From: Hymenolepis diminuta
Lineage: Eukaryota; Platyhelminthes; Cestoda; Cyclophyllidea; Hymenolepididae
Length of the DNA stretch: 64,000 nucleotides
Assembly: GCA_900708905.1 (NCBI GenBank)
Contig: CAADRB010000022.1
Span: forward strand, 669,691-733,690
Reading direction: 5' to 3'
Shown: in pieces, positions 48,629 through 62,700 of the stretch
How positions within the stretch are numbered: the stretch's first letter is position 1
Layout of the letters: every line of letters begins with the position of its first letter
The notes under the pieces: model-generated
What the model was told of the DNA's origin: nothing
What the model saw: only the letters and a program-made list of their open reading frames with translations
The model's database searches: none
Position numbers and translations under genes: made by a program

Positions 48629-51600
48629 AGGTTATCTTTCAGAATTAATTTATCGTGAACTAAACACAACATATATTAGGAAGTTATGAATAATATTCAT
48701 GTAGTACAGACAATAGCAAATAATCTTTAATAAAAAACGAATAAAAGAAAAAATATGAAACGACCGCGGTTATGGGAATTATTAAAATGTATCGGAAGTT
48801 AAACTTAAAGCATATATATTAAATTTTATTATCTTCCGCTTATTTTGTGTAAATCACATACGTCAGTTTGCTATATTTATTTATAATTTTTGCGATTGAT
48901 ATAATATCTGAAATTTATTAACAAAAAACTGGAAGTTAAAATCGAAAGTTTGAGAATAGGATGGTTCATAATCTTTGACAATAAGCTCAAAATATATGTC
49001 TTTAAATTCACTACTTTGTGATCTAACGGGATATATATGACTAAATCCGTACTTTCAACGGCACAATCAAACTTCGTTTATTGTTCATGAAGTTAATTTA
49101 ATTATTCCCTACCGATCTAAATTATGAAGCCAATTGATAATGTTCCTAAAATTTTTTCACCATAAATTGATTGAATATTAAAAACAGTAGAAGAAAACTG
49201 CGAGTCTTATGAAAACTAACGCATAAATCGAAAACAAATTAGCATCAAAATCTTTGAGTAGGATTGCATTATATGTCATCAGTATCGTTAATTTTATGGA
49301 AGGTATGTGTAAATAATAAATAAACCCTGAGATTTAACAACGCGGCAATTAGCACCTTGAGTGGATATATATTTAAAAGCCTTCTTATGACCTTGACTCA
49401 AATAAACGGAAACAAACAAAGGTGAAAGTTATTTATTGTCTTAATCAAGTTTTACTTTAATACTCCGAGTGCAATTTATTAATATTAAAACAATAAATAA
49501 ACTCTTGATTTTAAAGTAAATATCTGTTTGTAGGATAATTTTTTAACACTCCATTTCTGTAGAATGTTGCAACTTAACCAAATTTTATTAAATTATGAAG
49601 TATTGCTGAGTAATTGCGCTACATCGTCTCATTGAATATTTGACTGATACGCAGCTTTGATGTGAATATAAACTTAAATTTGCATTTTCTTCCTTTTTGC
49701 CTTGATTTAAATTGTCAAATCAATATTTCGGTATGAAATCAGTCAAATATAATTCGTATTATGTTGATATGATTTAATTTGCATAGGTTTTCATAACTGA
49801 ATTATTTTGCTACTGATCACTTTTGCTGCATATATAACCATACTAGATAAAATATCACTACAATTATGAATGAAAAAGTTATCGCTCTTCGTCGATGATG
49901 AATCGAAATGGAGATGCATAAGATCGAGCAATGATGAACTTGAATTGGCAGAAAGAAATAACTAATACAAATTTTTTACAGAACGCATGTCCAAGTATTA
50001 AGAGTCAGAGTTCCACCTTGCATTATCCATTTGTGCGACCGTTTTGCATACTGTTTTAGTGAAAGTTTTACATCTGGTTTTAGTAACAATACTTTAAATT
50101 ACAAAAGACATGTAAATCTGTCTATATATATATATATATACATTTATTCATATGTATGGATTGAATGCTATGCATCATCTGGATTTGACTGATTTATAAT
50201 CCCGCCGATTTTAATATTTATATAGTTAGTGCACTTTTAGTGTAATAAATAGTGTTGCATTCTAACCGAATAATACTAAAAAATTAAATAAATTGCATCA
50301 AGTTAACTTACGAATCTTTGAGACTTGCTAAAAGACTTAAACTTCCCTTTTTATTCATCAAAATTATGCAGTTACATCTCCGTTTTAAATTAGACTGAGC
50401 CTTTAAAGTTCGGTATTTTTATCTCTTTAGATGCTTTTTCATTTAATAGCCTTCAAAGTTAAATTTATAATATAACTGATCATTTGAAATAATTATATTT
50501 TTCTCCTGTTTTCTGGCGTATGATAAATCCAAGACCTAATAATAATTCTCTGAGTAGATATGATTCAGATATAGCATTTTATTATTAAACTGATTTTGCG
50601 CAGAATAAATTGGGTGATGACCGACTGCACATGCGTTTGAGTGTTTAAAATTTATGGAACTGGTAAGGAAGGTCGCGCGTGGTTTGGGGTCAGTCAACCT
50701 ATTAAAATAAATAAAATTCTGGCCGATGGCGATTGAGGTCATCTGACCATTTGCAAATCGAAGTTCACGCTTCATAAATGCATGTGGTCAACTGGGAAAA
50801 TTTGAGCTTAAATATTTTGACAATTTAGGACGAATCATAATTTTAATAATATCTGTATTTTATAGAATACTTTAATATCACCCCTTTGTAATGAATAATA
50901 TACCATATTATTAAAAAGTACATTTTTTAACGTTTTTGGAGGTTGTCGGAAGGTGAAACGCCAATCAACATAATGATAAATTAATCGGACTTCATGGTAA
51001 ATTTTTTATAGACAATTATGACGAGCAGATTCACGGTGAAAAGATATCACAACCAAAACTCACTGAAAAAAGTTAAAATATATTAATATTTAATTATTGA
51101 GGTAGATTTGATTATTAACTCGAATATTTGAAGCAAATTTGATATGACCTGATATTCAAGGTATCCTATTAACCAAACACTCAAATTCTCTAAGTAATTG
51201 TACTAGGTACAAATACAATCCGACGAAACCGTAATACTAAATTGAGGATTTATCGAGTCATCATCTGGGCGATGGCCGCAAAAATCGCCGTTTTAAATTA
51301 TTCAAAATTAAACTTTTTTCTCTCGGACTTTACTTATTGCATCTAGAACCTAATTATCTTGACCTCAAGGTTGTTACTCCACTCTCAGTGCAGTACTTAG
51401 AGCGTTTGATTTCTTAACGTGACCACTAGCCCTTCTGCAGAGCCATCATGGATTCTCCTGTGGTACAGTGAGATGATTAAACCGTCGACCCTTGAATAGT
51501 TACTATTTCTATATCACAATTTCCCTCAGATAATTGTGACAGAACCTTTTCATCTGCTTATGTTGCCTATTTTGTCTCTCCCTGCGAACACATTCACTCA

Positions 51601-53330
51601 ACCACTGCGTTCACTGTCACTGCACTCAGCCTCAGCATCCACCGAACCTGCCAGACCACTCTAACTCTCTTTTGTGCACTCTCTTCTATTCTTGAAGACT
51701 CCTACTAATAAGCATATTAGTTGTAGTTGTCTTCTTCTTCTCACCTGTTGTCGCAGTGAAGATTAGTCTAAGATAGAAGGTATATCCTTCAGAACATCTA
51801 GGGGCTAAAATTAGATACCTAGCTGCTAGTCCTCCTAACTAAATACCGGCACCCACTTGCCAGTGCTGCTTAACAGACTATCAGTACTTCCTATTGTCAG
51901 TTTGAATATCCACAGTACAAAGCTATTAACCGAAAGACTGGGATGGACAAAAACGCCGCATTCGAAGTTACTAAGTTAACAGTCCCAGCCTGCCCCAAAA
52001 GTATAATACAAATATACAAATGTAACCGAACTTATTGGGTTAATGTAGAAAGGGCCATCTTTTAACTTAGAGAGAAACGTGTTCACGCATACGAAGGTAC
52101 AATAAATAGGTAGTTTGACATTATTTGAAGAGGCAGGTCGTCATCAAAAGATGGGGACAGAAACACATCTACACATGCGGAGGTGGGACAAAGAGTAAAA
52201 CCTGGCACAAATATGACTAAACAGAAGTGGAGAGATACAGAAGAGAACTTTTTTACTTAAGACGGCTTTCCCTACTAAATTTCATTAATTCTTCTACAGC
52301 TAATGACCCATGTTCCCATTCTGACAAAACCGATGGTTCTAGTTCTATTTTGCAACAAATGCGAGTAAAAGAAGACTATTTTTTGCTGCTATTGCTGTTA
52401 TAATAAAGCTTTATCCAATCAGACTCAAAAAGAGGTTAGAAAATCTGTAGCCCACACAACAGCTTATTCATTCAGAAATTGAATTGTTTATATGGAACAG
52501 AATGCATAATAAATAACTGGTTATCTGGTTATCCAGGAACCGTGGCGATAATTGCTTCAGGGACGGTCTTGAATATTCAGATTCGAACGAGGGAATCCAG
52601 TAATCCATAAACCAGTGCATAAAGGATAGAATTTATGAATTTTGCTCAAGCGCATTGAGGATATTTGATACATTTTTCTTTAGTTACATTAATATGCTAA
52701 CTAAAACGTGCTTTAATAAGAATAAAAAGTTTGTGGTTTTGTGTTGAAAGGTCTCACATATCAAGTGGATATATCATGTCGCTTTCACGGTCAGTCATAA
52801 ATAATGCACTAACCTGTAAATGGCCATTAATTGTATTTTAATATGATCTATGCTTTGGTTATAAACACTATTATAGCATTAATAAATTTATTTACAAGTA
52901 GCCAGCTGAAAGAAATTGTTTATTCGAACACAACAAGGGAAATTTTTCCGAAAACACAATTGTATTTGCCTTAAAATAGACCTTTTTCATTATAAGAAAA
53001 GTTTTGTTAAAGCGAACTAGATGAAGGACCAGAATAACAATTGATGGGTTAGAAAGAAAACGTACAAGACAAAAGTTATTTTGTAAAATACGACAGTTGT
53101 TGTACCAAAATCTCTAAATCTCACACAAATGAAATGAATTTAAAGTTCCCAGAATCTAGTTCGTGTTTAACGTGGAAAAAGTTTACTGAAGCAAAGTAGG
53201 TAAAAAAACCTATTTCAAGGGATATTTTTGCTAGATTAAACTTCGTCTGATTCTGCAGTGCTTGTAATACTTTTGTTAGACTTGGCTGTAGGAGAATGCA
53301 AATGAACCACGGAGTTAAATCAATCATTCA
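48629..53330. other. AT-rich non-coding DNA
   Basis: No convincing exon on either strand. It includes a (ta)n tract near 50123-50141, a pyrimidine-rich stretch at 51540-51770, and a family B repeat at 52060-52270 (related to 25640-25870). A tRNA-like element near 51370-51430 is too weak to call. The 79-codon minus-strand frame at 50536-50775 has no recognised motif. Confidence 0.4.
52060..52270 (+). repeat. Dispersed repeat, family B copy
   Basis: Parallel relative of 25640-25870 (blocks listed there), in the same orientation. Confidence 0.5.
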
Positions 53331-53339
53331 ACAATTTCT

Positions 53340-55400
53340 GAATATCGTGGGCATAAAAGTAATCAGAAATCCAGGGATAGAGTTGAGTTTTGAAGCATTT
53401 GCGGTTTATAAAGTGAACTATATCCCTTATGAGAAAGCGGGCAACCCAGAACTTCTGTAATTCAAAATCATTACGACCCTTTGCACACTTTTTCATCCAT
53501 AATTAAAATATTTCGCTTGTTCGCATGTTCCAATGTTATCTTATTATTAAAACATGCGAAAATTCTCACATTGTCATCGGCTACAATCATATTTGAAGAG
53601 AATTTCAAATTTCACACATTAATTCCATTCGAAATCTTGGCTCTGAAAACTTTTCATCTGCATATTTGACTATTATAACACCTTTAAGTCTGTATAGTGG
53701 CATAGGTACGAAGGTGTTATACGCATGTTTTATGTAAAAGGGGTCTTAATTTAGCATAGTGAATAGCGAAATGGGCAAAGTCAATGGCTGCAGGAGTTTA
53801 GACGCAACCTATAAACTACATGTGTGAAACATGTGTTGATCTGATTATTTGATCTAATTAGGGTGCATCTTACAAAAGCCTTCACAAATAGTGTTACTAA
53901 AAATTTTGCACATTAATTATTTTGCATGGCCTTAATTCCTTTTGCTTTTCGGGAGAAAATTCGTACGCTGCCCCTATTTTGATTTGAAAGACGCGCATGA
54001 ATAGCATTCCAATAATGTGTCAAAGAAGAAGGAGGCTGGTATACTTGATGCTTGATATAAGAGTTTTCATCCATCTCATTTTTGCTATGCTAAAGCTGTA
54101 AGCTGCGAAGTATCATGAAAGATCATTAGTCTTCTTAAACATTGTGGGAAAAAGCGAAATGAAGTAGCAAGAATGACCCTTCTTGAATAAATAAAACTGG
54201 TCAGTGAGCACTGAACATCGCAGATAGACATTTGATGCCTTCCGCGGGACGATTCGTGAACCTTGAATTTCGGAACGTGAACTGCCCATTTAGTAAATAT
54301 TGTTTAACTCGAATCAAAAATCAAATGACCTGAGACATATCTCTCAGTATCTTTTTGATCCCCTCTCCTTTATCATTCGTTGGACTTCCTTTTTAACCGA
54401 TCGATGCCAATTGCTTTCCACAATTAAAAATTTTTTAATTATTTATATTGCAGCAAGCAATAATAAGATTTTGTCAATAGTAACTACTGAAATGGTAGTG
54501 AACTACTTAGCTTAAAAAACTTCATTTGGGATACACCAAGACTATGAAGAGGAAATGGTCTGTGCAACCACTCTTCTTAATTATTTGCTGTCGGATAGAA
54601 GCTTTCTAATGACCATTCAGAATTCAGCTGATGTATGAAATATTACGTTAGGAGAAAATAAGAGCGAATGAAAAATGTTCCTAAAGATATGATCTCCACA
54701 GTGGACCAGTTAAACCCAAAGCTGGAAAAAATCAAATGAAGGAATATGAACACCAAAATGTACGAAATGGCATTAATTTCCCCAAGTCTCTCCTTTCAGG
54801 CTGCTACAATTTAAAAATTGCGCATTCTCTTGTCTTATTCATTTCACAGATAAGAACTTTGAATAAATAATATGAAAAATACAATTCGCTATCTTCGCAT
54901 GTTTGTCCTTTACTCCACAGTAATACGACGTGGAGTATGAATCGAATATGGTGATTAGAAGACCAACTCTCATATTATTATCGGTGCCCTCTAATCAAAT
55001 AAGCAAATTCATGTCATCTATAATCTTTCAACATACTCCTCCTCTACCCCTAAGGAGGGATATTTAAAACTTATCGCTGTTCATCTCAAATGAGCGCTGT
55101 TTATTGAGTTGTGTTTTATTAAACATTTTAGCTCTCTCAGATCTGTTTTAGGATCATCACTCGCTTTTCTCAACTGTAAAAGAAAGAAAGGAATTAAGTG
55201 TCAAGTCAGACCATTATACTTAAATAACCGGTCAATAAGCACTGGATATCGTGGGCCGGAATTTGCTTAAGTGACGAATTTTAGAACACAAACTATTAAA
55301 TCAATATTTTATATCCCGGATCCTAAAATCAAATAAAGTAAGACTCCTGGACACTTTAATGTTACTCCCAACATACCTCGGTAATGTAACTGCAAAGTGA
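53340..55400 (+). repeat. Cluster of family A repeat copies
   Basis: Core blocks recur at about 53340-53560 (atatcgtgggca, ccttatgagaaag, acgaccctttgc), 54190-54440 (gacgattcgtgaaccttgaa, tttcggaacgtgaactgccc, atttagtaaatatt, then tttttgatcccctctccttt) and 55190-55400 (accggtcaataagcactgga, tatcgtgggccggaatttgc, gtgacgaat). All are in plus orientation. Copy 54190-54440 is the best preserved example of the 3' half. Confidence 0.55.
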
Positions 55401-55584
55401 CAAATAGAAATAATGTTAACAAACGAATGACCTTTAGCGAGGTTGGATTAGAATTTTAACAACGTCGGTTCCTGAGTTTCTGGACAACATATTCGTGACT
55501 GGCAGTTAAGTGGCCGTGGAGAAGAGGGAGCCAACAGTCGAATACCAAGAACTCCCTAGGCAATATTATAATTAGTTTAGATTT

Positions 55585-55824
55585 TTGGAAATTTTCGTCA
55601 TCCCAATTTTAAAACAAAGTCCAGAGATATATTGTCATTTTTTCAGTAAAATGTTATCTGGAGTAAGTACTACTGTTTCTGGCGGAGTTCATAATGATAC
55701 AAAACTGACAAACGAAGTTCATAGCTCCAGTTTTTTGTCTAGTCTCCGGAGAGTCAATTTCTGCACGTTGTCTCAAAGTCTCCCTTCATCAAGACGAGGG
55801 CACACTTTGCTCCTAACAGCTTGA
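55585..55824 (+). other. Unassigned open frame related to the arm repeat
   Basis: An open frame with a tttttcag acceptor and a gtaagt donor enclosing a 16-base segment (55647-55662). The 3' part (gttcatagctccag...ctcaaagtctcccttcatc) resembles the arm around 33220-33330 in inverse orientation (cttcata, ggagattaag, caaagtctccattg). Probably repeat-derived, not a gene. Confidence 0.3.
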
Positions 55825-56898
55825 CAATTATTTGGGGCAAAAAATTGTCATCAGTCTGGCGGTATTTGGATTTCCGACCACCGAAAAAATGAAGACCATT
55901 TTTAGTCCTATATAATACCGTTTTTTCGTTAATAAAATACCTTAGGTAACTGAGTTCAGTCGTATCATTGTCTCTGGGTCTGAGTCAATATACTCAAGCG
56001 ATATCTGGCGTTCACATAAATCTTAGCGGCAGAAATTAGACTTCCTAGCTTTGTAACAGCATAGAAGAGTCTTACTTTACAAAACTTCACAATGTTTAAT
56101 CATCCTGATTAGTTATTTATCCCTGCTCAGAAAAGGGGAATAAATTGGATAATGGCACACTAAATTCTTTTTAAATAATGACCCATTGATAATTTTATGA
56201 AATATGTGAAATTAAAACAAAGTTACTTACCCAAGGAAAAACGTATTAAATATTTTCCCTTCGACATTTATAAAAATGAGAAACAGAAAAATCTTGATTA
56301 CAAGGAGTAGCTTTTTCGAAGATCACTCGGGGACTTCTCAGTTGGCAGTACTATTCATGTCCTTTCCTCAGATAAAACAAAAGAAATGTTCAAAAATAAG
56401 TAAGCAACTCAACTGAAATCCGCTGATCTCTTGTATTAATTTAATAATACATTCATCTATTTAAAGAGGTATTATTGGGGATTCAAATTGGGCAAGTGAA
56501 TGCGTAGCATTCGAATAACAGTACACTGAAGAGGGGGCTCGGCGATTATTGTCGTTTCCACATTTTGATATTCTTTTACATCTTCAAAATTTTAACGTTT
56601 GCTTCAGATCGCTATATTCATGGAAAAATTTCTGACATTTGCGGCAAGTATATATGGAAGTACACATCTGTTATCTCAAAAAGAGCGGTTACATTGTTAA
56701 ATTCTTCTTTATATGCTTGTTTAATCGGGCAGGAAAGTTTTAAACTAGCCGGATTCGCCAGCGTTAGAGTAGTATATAATACTATAGTTCTAACCTCTTG
56801 AACATGCGTTCGCCCTACGTGTTCTCAGCTGTCCTACAATTAATATCGCTTCACTAGTTCAATGTTTACTCTTTTTCCTGCATTACGCTTGATGACCT

Positions 56899-57594
56899 TT
56901 GTTCAAATTATACTGGAAATTCAGCGCGAACTTGCTGTTCCCCCTCTTAGTCTTTATCGGATTATATCAATTGAAACTGTATTCGACCAAAAGTTTTTCA
57001 CTTTTCCCTAAATGGGGATGCTCAAACCGTCATCAGGTCTTTGATAATCGCAATTTTAAAACTATATTGATGATCAGTTTCAGATCTAGTAAAAGTGGTA
57101 GAATGTCAAAAATCTTCGGTGAGATTTTACACAAATTGTCCGCTCTTAAATACTCAGGTTACAATTTAGTTGATTTGTGCAAAATATATAATCGAAATGG
57201 GCTTGCTGTTTTGTCTGTTACTCACTGTCGGTCGCCGATGTCACGATCCCACACTGTGCAAGTGTCGGAGATTCAAAAACATTCATACAGAGAGCCATTA
57301 GCGTTAAAAATAGAGGCGGATTTTGTGAAAACAAAACACAACGCTTATTCATATATAATGCATTATTCTGAGGTAATGAGGGCAGGTAAAGACGAACAAT
57401 GCAACAGACTATTATTTAAATCTTTTAACTATTGTACAAACATTGATGGTTATATCGACATATATCAGAATGTGGACATTCGATGGGATCCAATTCATTC
57501 CAAAACCGTCATGCAAAACGTAAAGTCATTGGTGCTATTATGGAGATCTGGGCAGTTTGGAGAAATTGTAGTCAAGTACATGAGGGCATTCTGA
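56899..57594 (+). pseudogene. Degenerate carbohydrate-sulfotransferase-like ORF
   Basis: A 231-codon open frame with no in-frame ATG at its 5' end. It opens at TTG 56899 with FKLYWKFSANLLFPLLVFIG, a single N-terminal membrane anchor as in Golgi type II enzymes. Residues 54-72 (KTILMISFRSSKSGRMSKIF) resemble the 5'-PSB strand-loop of PAPS-dependent sulfotransferases (VxxSxxRSGSSxxxxxF). Residues 168-222 (C-NRLLFKSF ... QNVKSLVLLWRSGQFGE) resemble the CRxVVxKTIR ... xVxHLVRDPRxxxxS part with its 3'-PB loop. The key Arg-Asp-Pro is replaced (LLWRSGQF). At 231 residues it is shorter than the usual 350-450. An out-of-frame ATG (56892) lies just upstream, one base out of register. A diverged or dead copy is likely; an unrelated type II protein is the alternative. 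Confidence 0.35.
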
Positions 57595-58369
57595 ATTTCA
57601 AACAAACCCTCGCTTTTCTTCTAGTATTCTCTTAATAAAAATATGATTAATTGTTACATTCTTTGATTCTATGAATAGAAATTTACTTCTAAGTCAGCTA
57701 GTACAACTTAAAATTAATTACAAGCTCATAATACAAACTTTAAATGATTGCGGAGATTAAGGTGGACCTGAGAATATTTTAACTTAACCATCCAGTTGGC
57801 TTTTATTCAAAGTGGCCACGTTTCTCATTTTATAAAATGAACTATGTAAAATCAAGAGAATTACAGACTGCATATTTATTGGGAAATTTGCTATTCAAAG
57901 TTGATATTTTTCAAATTTCGCTTTGCTGAAACATGAATTGCAGGAAAAAGTGAAAGCGGATTTCAAGCAAGTTTATATCTTCTGGAAAAAGTGAAATTCT
58001 GGATTCATTGAAAATATATGAATGCGTGCTTTTTAGTCAAAAATTTCATGTTCTCAGAAAGATATTCACTTTTAGCAAAAATTTCAATTCACATTCACAC
58101 AGCTCTAACACGAATTTGGGAGTTTTCATAATTTCCTGCCTGTTTATTCGTAATGTTGGAATTATATCTGAAAGGTCATGTATACTCTTTCTAATGTTTT
58201 AGCGAGGCACAAAACAATTAATGCAAAAAAATAAAATAGAATATAATGCTTATTATTCATTACTGACTGTCCGATTGAATTTAAAATCTACCTGCGGCAT
58301 CTCAGCTCCATTACGTTGAGTTTTAGATGTATCATGCAAAGTCATTCTAAATTTTAACCTTGAAAGCAG

Positions 58370-58620
58370 GAAATTAATTCAAATGACAAGACCGATCATT
58401 AAACAACCTGTCCATGGCTTAGCGATCCAGTGACGAATTATGAAGGTCTGGATATTGAAACGCAGACAACCCATTTAGTAGATACTCTACAACCAGAATG
58501 CAAAACTGAATAACTTGAATGCACTTTAGACATCTTTCCAACGCCCTCATGTCTATCTATTACTGGACTTATTGTCAGGTGCTTTCAGTTGATATCACAC
58601 AATGAATATTTCGCATTTTG
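58370..58620 (+). repeat. Dispersed repeat, family A copy
   Basis: Blocks agaccgatcattaaacaacc, gtccatggcttagc, gtgacgaattatgaaggtct, caacccatttagtagatact, cagaatgcaaaactgaataa and ctattactggactta are in family order. Confidence 0.55.
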
Positions 58621-59508
58621 TCTTGCTCCGGACTTCTCATATTTCAGTTGTATACTTTGCGAAACATATTTTTATAAAAAATATTAAGTTTATATTTTTA
58701 ATATAATGGAACCAACTAATCAGTCAAATAAGTTAAATCTCATTTATTTATTGTAATGCCTTTTAACTTTATCACCTCGATTTGAAGTTTTGTAATCGGT
58801 TTAATTATAAAGACTCAATTGTAATTACATTAGGCGGTTCAATCAGACTCAAGTCGTCTGGGTGGTCAGACCACCGAGCAAATGAGTCTTCTCTTGTAGC
58901 CGAATCGATACATCTGAATAAGCACGACCTCACACACTGTGAGCTAATCTTATAAATTCGTTGTTTTTATTATATACTAGTTTAACGATATGGAATTCAA
59001 TTTAAAAATATTTCTCCAAATGGCAAATTACATTCAAACAAAGCAGGAAATAAGAAATCAAATTATTTTCTCACTATTTTGTTTCGCTAGTTTGGGCATT
59101 TATTCCTCTTATTGTCTTTATTGAATCTAAAATTCGCATTAGTTCGAGTACAATAAATCATCAACTGCAAAATTCAAAACTATGAGTGCTTGGATGTTGT
59201 CAAGGTGAATATATAATTATGAAGAAATATTAAGTATCTTCCCTCGACGAAATTAGCATTTTATTTAGTTTTCCTCTCATAATTATTCAAAATAACGCTT
59301 ATCTCTTAAATTTCTATATAAACTATTATTATGACTTACAATCTACTTTATACAGTTCGAGTTGACCGTAAGAAGTTTTCTCAACGACAGCTAGAACTTC
59401 CAGGCTGGAATATTGATGTGTGTAGATCATTAAAGATATACTCTAGTAAGGTCTTCTACGTTAAATCTTCCTACAGTCATTAAGGAAAACAATCTCTAGC
59501 TAATAAAG

Positions 59509-59706
59509 ATCGGAGTGGCTCCACTATCCAGTCTTTTAAACAGGGCCAAATCAAGTGCAAGTTTTCTTCTGCAAGTGCATGAATTTGACTTGAATGTAGC
59601 TTCAAATCTTCGTTCACCAAAACCACATGCTTTGAAAGTAAACTTTAACCAAGCCGTGCTCCCAAAATCTCAACAAATGAAGCCTTTTCGATCAAAGATG
59701 TCGTGA
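59509..59706 (+). CDS. Candidate terminal coding exon (owner gene unknown)
   Basis: After taataaag the frame ATC GGA GTG GCT is open for 65 codons to TGA: IGVAPLSSLLNRAKSSASFL then LQVHEFDLNVASNLRSPKPH and on to QQMKPFRSKMS. Base composition is more coding-like than the flanks and it would enter in phase 0, as required by the open 3' end of the VHS/zinc-finger gene at 30357. The acceptor is weak (purine-rich before AG) and it lies 29 kb away across the inverted repeat. It could be the last exon of that gene, of an unseen gene, or chance. Confidence 0.3.
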   Translation: MGVAPLSSLLNRAKSSASFLLQVHEFDLNVASNLRSPKPHALKVNFNQAVLPKSQQMKPFRSKMS

Positions 59707-62700
59707 CAGTAACAGCAGTTGTATATATATTTCGATTTCAAGATTTAAGTCCCCAAAATCGCATTTCATCACCACTTCGTAAATATAACATTGGTTCCTT
59801 GTCACCCTCCTCCCCGTGTCCCATTCAAAGCTCTGACATGATCATTTGCCTAAAATGACAGGAAGAAAATAATTAATCAAATTTATTACATATTTATAAT
59901 TGTATTTACAACATTTAATTATATAATATTACTTGTATTTTTCCAATATCTTTAGCTCTAGTCAAATATAAGTTAGTTAATATTATTTTAAATTATTTTT
60001 TATTCTTAAAAGCTGCAACTTGGATACCTGCATATAAGTTGATATATAGATATATAATCGCAGAGTGGATGCTTGTAGTTAAATCTGGATTGTAATTAAC
60101 TTTTAAAGATAATATGACGAGATAATAACTTAAAAATATCTTCTCTTTCCCAGTTTTAATCAAGCCATTTTGATTTAAATGAAAAAAATTATACTACTAC
60201 AATTGTGATAACGTAGATTAGCACGTTTATGACTATAAACTTGGCGATTAGTTACATAAAATGTTGTCCCTTTAAAACGCTGCTTCATATATAATTGCAG
60301 TATATTGGTCAGATGGTTTGAAATTGCGTTCACTGAATTGAACTTTCTCTAATTGTTTTCTGGGGTATGTATTTTCCACTTCATTTAAACAAACTGATAG
60401 TTATAGATATAAAAGTTTCTTTTGAATCTGATCCTCCATAAATTCAACTATGTTTCGAAATAGGATATGTGTGCTGTCAGAGATACATACACTATCTGTA
60501 GTCGGTTCGAGACGATGTGAACGATCATGCAAATATGTGGAAGAAATGCAAAAAAACCGTAAAATTCTGATTCGTTTTGTTTGTGGCCAATCGAATAATG
60601 ATTTTTCGAGGCGCGATTTCACTTATGACATTTGCCAATAACGTAATCAAATGTTCTGGAAAAGGAACTCCAAACAACACCTTAAGATTCTCTTTCTTGT
60701 GATTTTTTATTACTTGGGGTCAATTTCCTATTAAATATACATAAATCCTCATCGTTTCAAGTTAATAACTGTCAACTTTGATTAAAGCCTTTGTCCTCTT
60801 GAAGAACGATACTTTAATGTGGAAATTCCTTAACGAAATCTGCTGCAGTTGATGAGCGTTGCCCGGAGACATACTTAATCTAAAATGCTCAGTTGATGAA
60901 GGCATCCTGGCCTCCACATTTTCTAGTGGATTTTCATCATCACTTCCCTGAAAATTGGAGTTGAGTTGTGACTAGCAGCAGCTACTTTGATTAGGACCAA
61001 CTTATAGAGACGAGTGTTAGTATAGATACTGAAGGCAAATTCATAATTCTGTTACAATACAGACGTGTAGATTACCCGAAGACTAACAAAATTCAAATTC
61101 CTTTGAAATAATTAATTATTGACTCCTCTAACCCTTCAAACTTCTTTCGCCACGAGTGTCATTTTAATGCTTCAAAGGTGTAACCTAGTAACATGCATAA
61201 ATACTGACACTTTTGTCCAATATTTTGTCAAGAGAATGCTGACTTAATATTCCTAAAATTGGACCCTGAAAATTTTGCAATTCGAGGCCTCTTTCCATTA
61301 GTCAATCGATGGACCAATCCTAATTTGAGTTTATTAAACGGAAATGTTCATGAATATAAGCAGGCTAATTTATCAGTTAACTCCTAATTTCAGTTAGGAA
61401 TCCAATTTTAAATACACAACTTGGATCGATGAGAAGCATCATGAAGCCCCTCTGGCAGGATACTCGAATTCCACCGTTCTATTTGTTAGGCCAATTTAGA
61501 TGTTTCGCTTACTAGATGAGTACTTAGGAGCAACTGACGATATCAAAAGTGCTTTAGTTGGAAATATCCAAAACCAGAATCACAGGACACAAAATTATTA
61601 ACTACGCAACTCTTCAGTCCTCAATAAAGGAAAGGGAAATTGAATACAAAATCGCTTCATTAGGAAACTGAATTAATCGGAGAATTCCAGCCGATTGATC
61701 AGCTGCTGCAGACCGTCGATTTTATAGTAGTTGGACGTTCTATTCGATTTAGACTTTCGCACCCTGAACCTTAATCAAAACTATATAGCACTTATTACAC
61801 TTTATACGAGTACAAATCAGCGAGAATTAATACAAATAGAAACGTCATGACTGCAAACTTTTTGAATTATAATACCGGTTTATAAATCCGATTTATGTCG
61901 TAAAAAATTCAATTTTTTTTGCGTGTCACCTACGTAATGTTTTATTGCAATTGCTCTTTTGCATTTATTTACTGTAAAATGTACGATTTCTTGAGATGCT
62001 TATCAGTTTCAGAGCTCTAGTGCGTGTTCCCTTGTTGGGCCGCATGATAAACTCCCCTGGAGAAACGACAACTTGAGAATGATTCCCGTGAATCGTGTCT
62101 AGTTTGGGAATGAAAAAAAGCCTAACTGATAGTCTGATTTGCACAAGACGTGTTCAATTTGGAGTCTTCTTGGTTTTCGTGAGTAGTTCCTTCTATGTTA
62201 TACTGCGAAATACAAAACGTCTCAGCACATGGATATCCTGGAGAAGTGCATCTGTGAATATGGCCTTTCGAACTGAGTCGGACAAGTAATCTATGATAAT
62301 TGAAATCAGAATATTAAGAAGTGGATATCACATTTTTGGATGGTGATTATTCAGTTGCACGGACCTTTCTCTCTGATGATCCTCTACGTCATTTTGCTGA
62401 ACTCGATTATTTGATTTGTAAATCAACAAGTATCATGATTATTCAAATTCAGTTTAGAAAATTAGATGCTGAATCCGAAGCAGACAAAATAAGGGTATCT
62501 GCTAATGCTAATTTTCATAGAAATTCCATATTTTTCCCATTTGCAATACATACCTAATGGGGCAAATATGCTTACTGAACTTTCCAAGATACCCGGTCCT
62601 GAAGGTCTTGTCTAGAAGTCAAATATCAGTCTGGCTAATTAGTTGTGATTACAGAAGGTTTACATTCATCAGATCTACATAGCCACAAATATAACTGATG

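Noticed and set aside
57065..57110. P-loop NTPase motif in the ORF at 56899
   Set aside because: SSKSG is too short of the GxxxxGK[ST] pattern; a sulfotransferase PAPS loop fits better.
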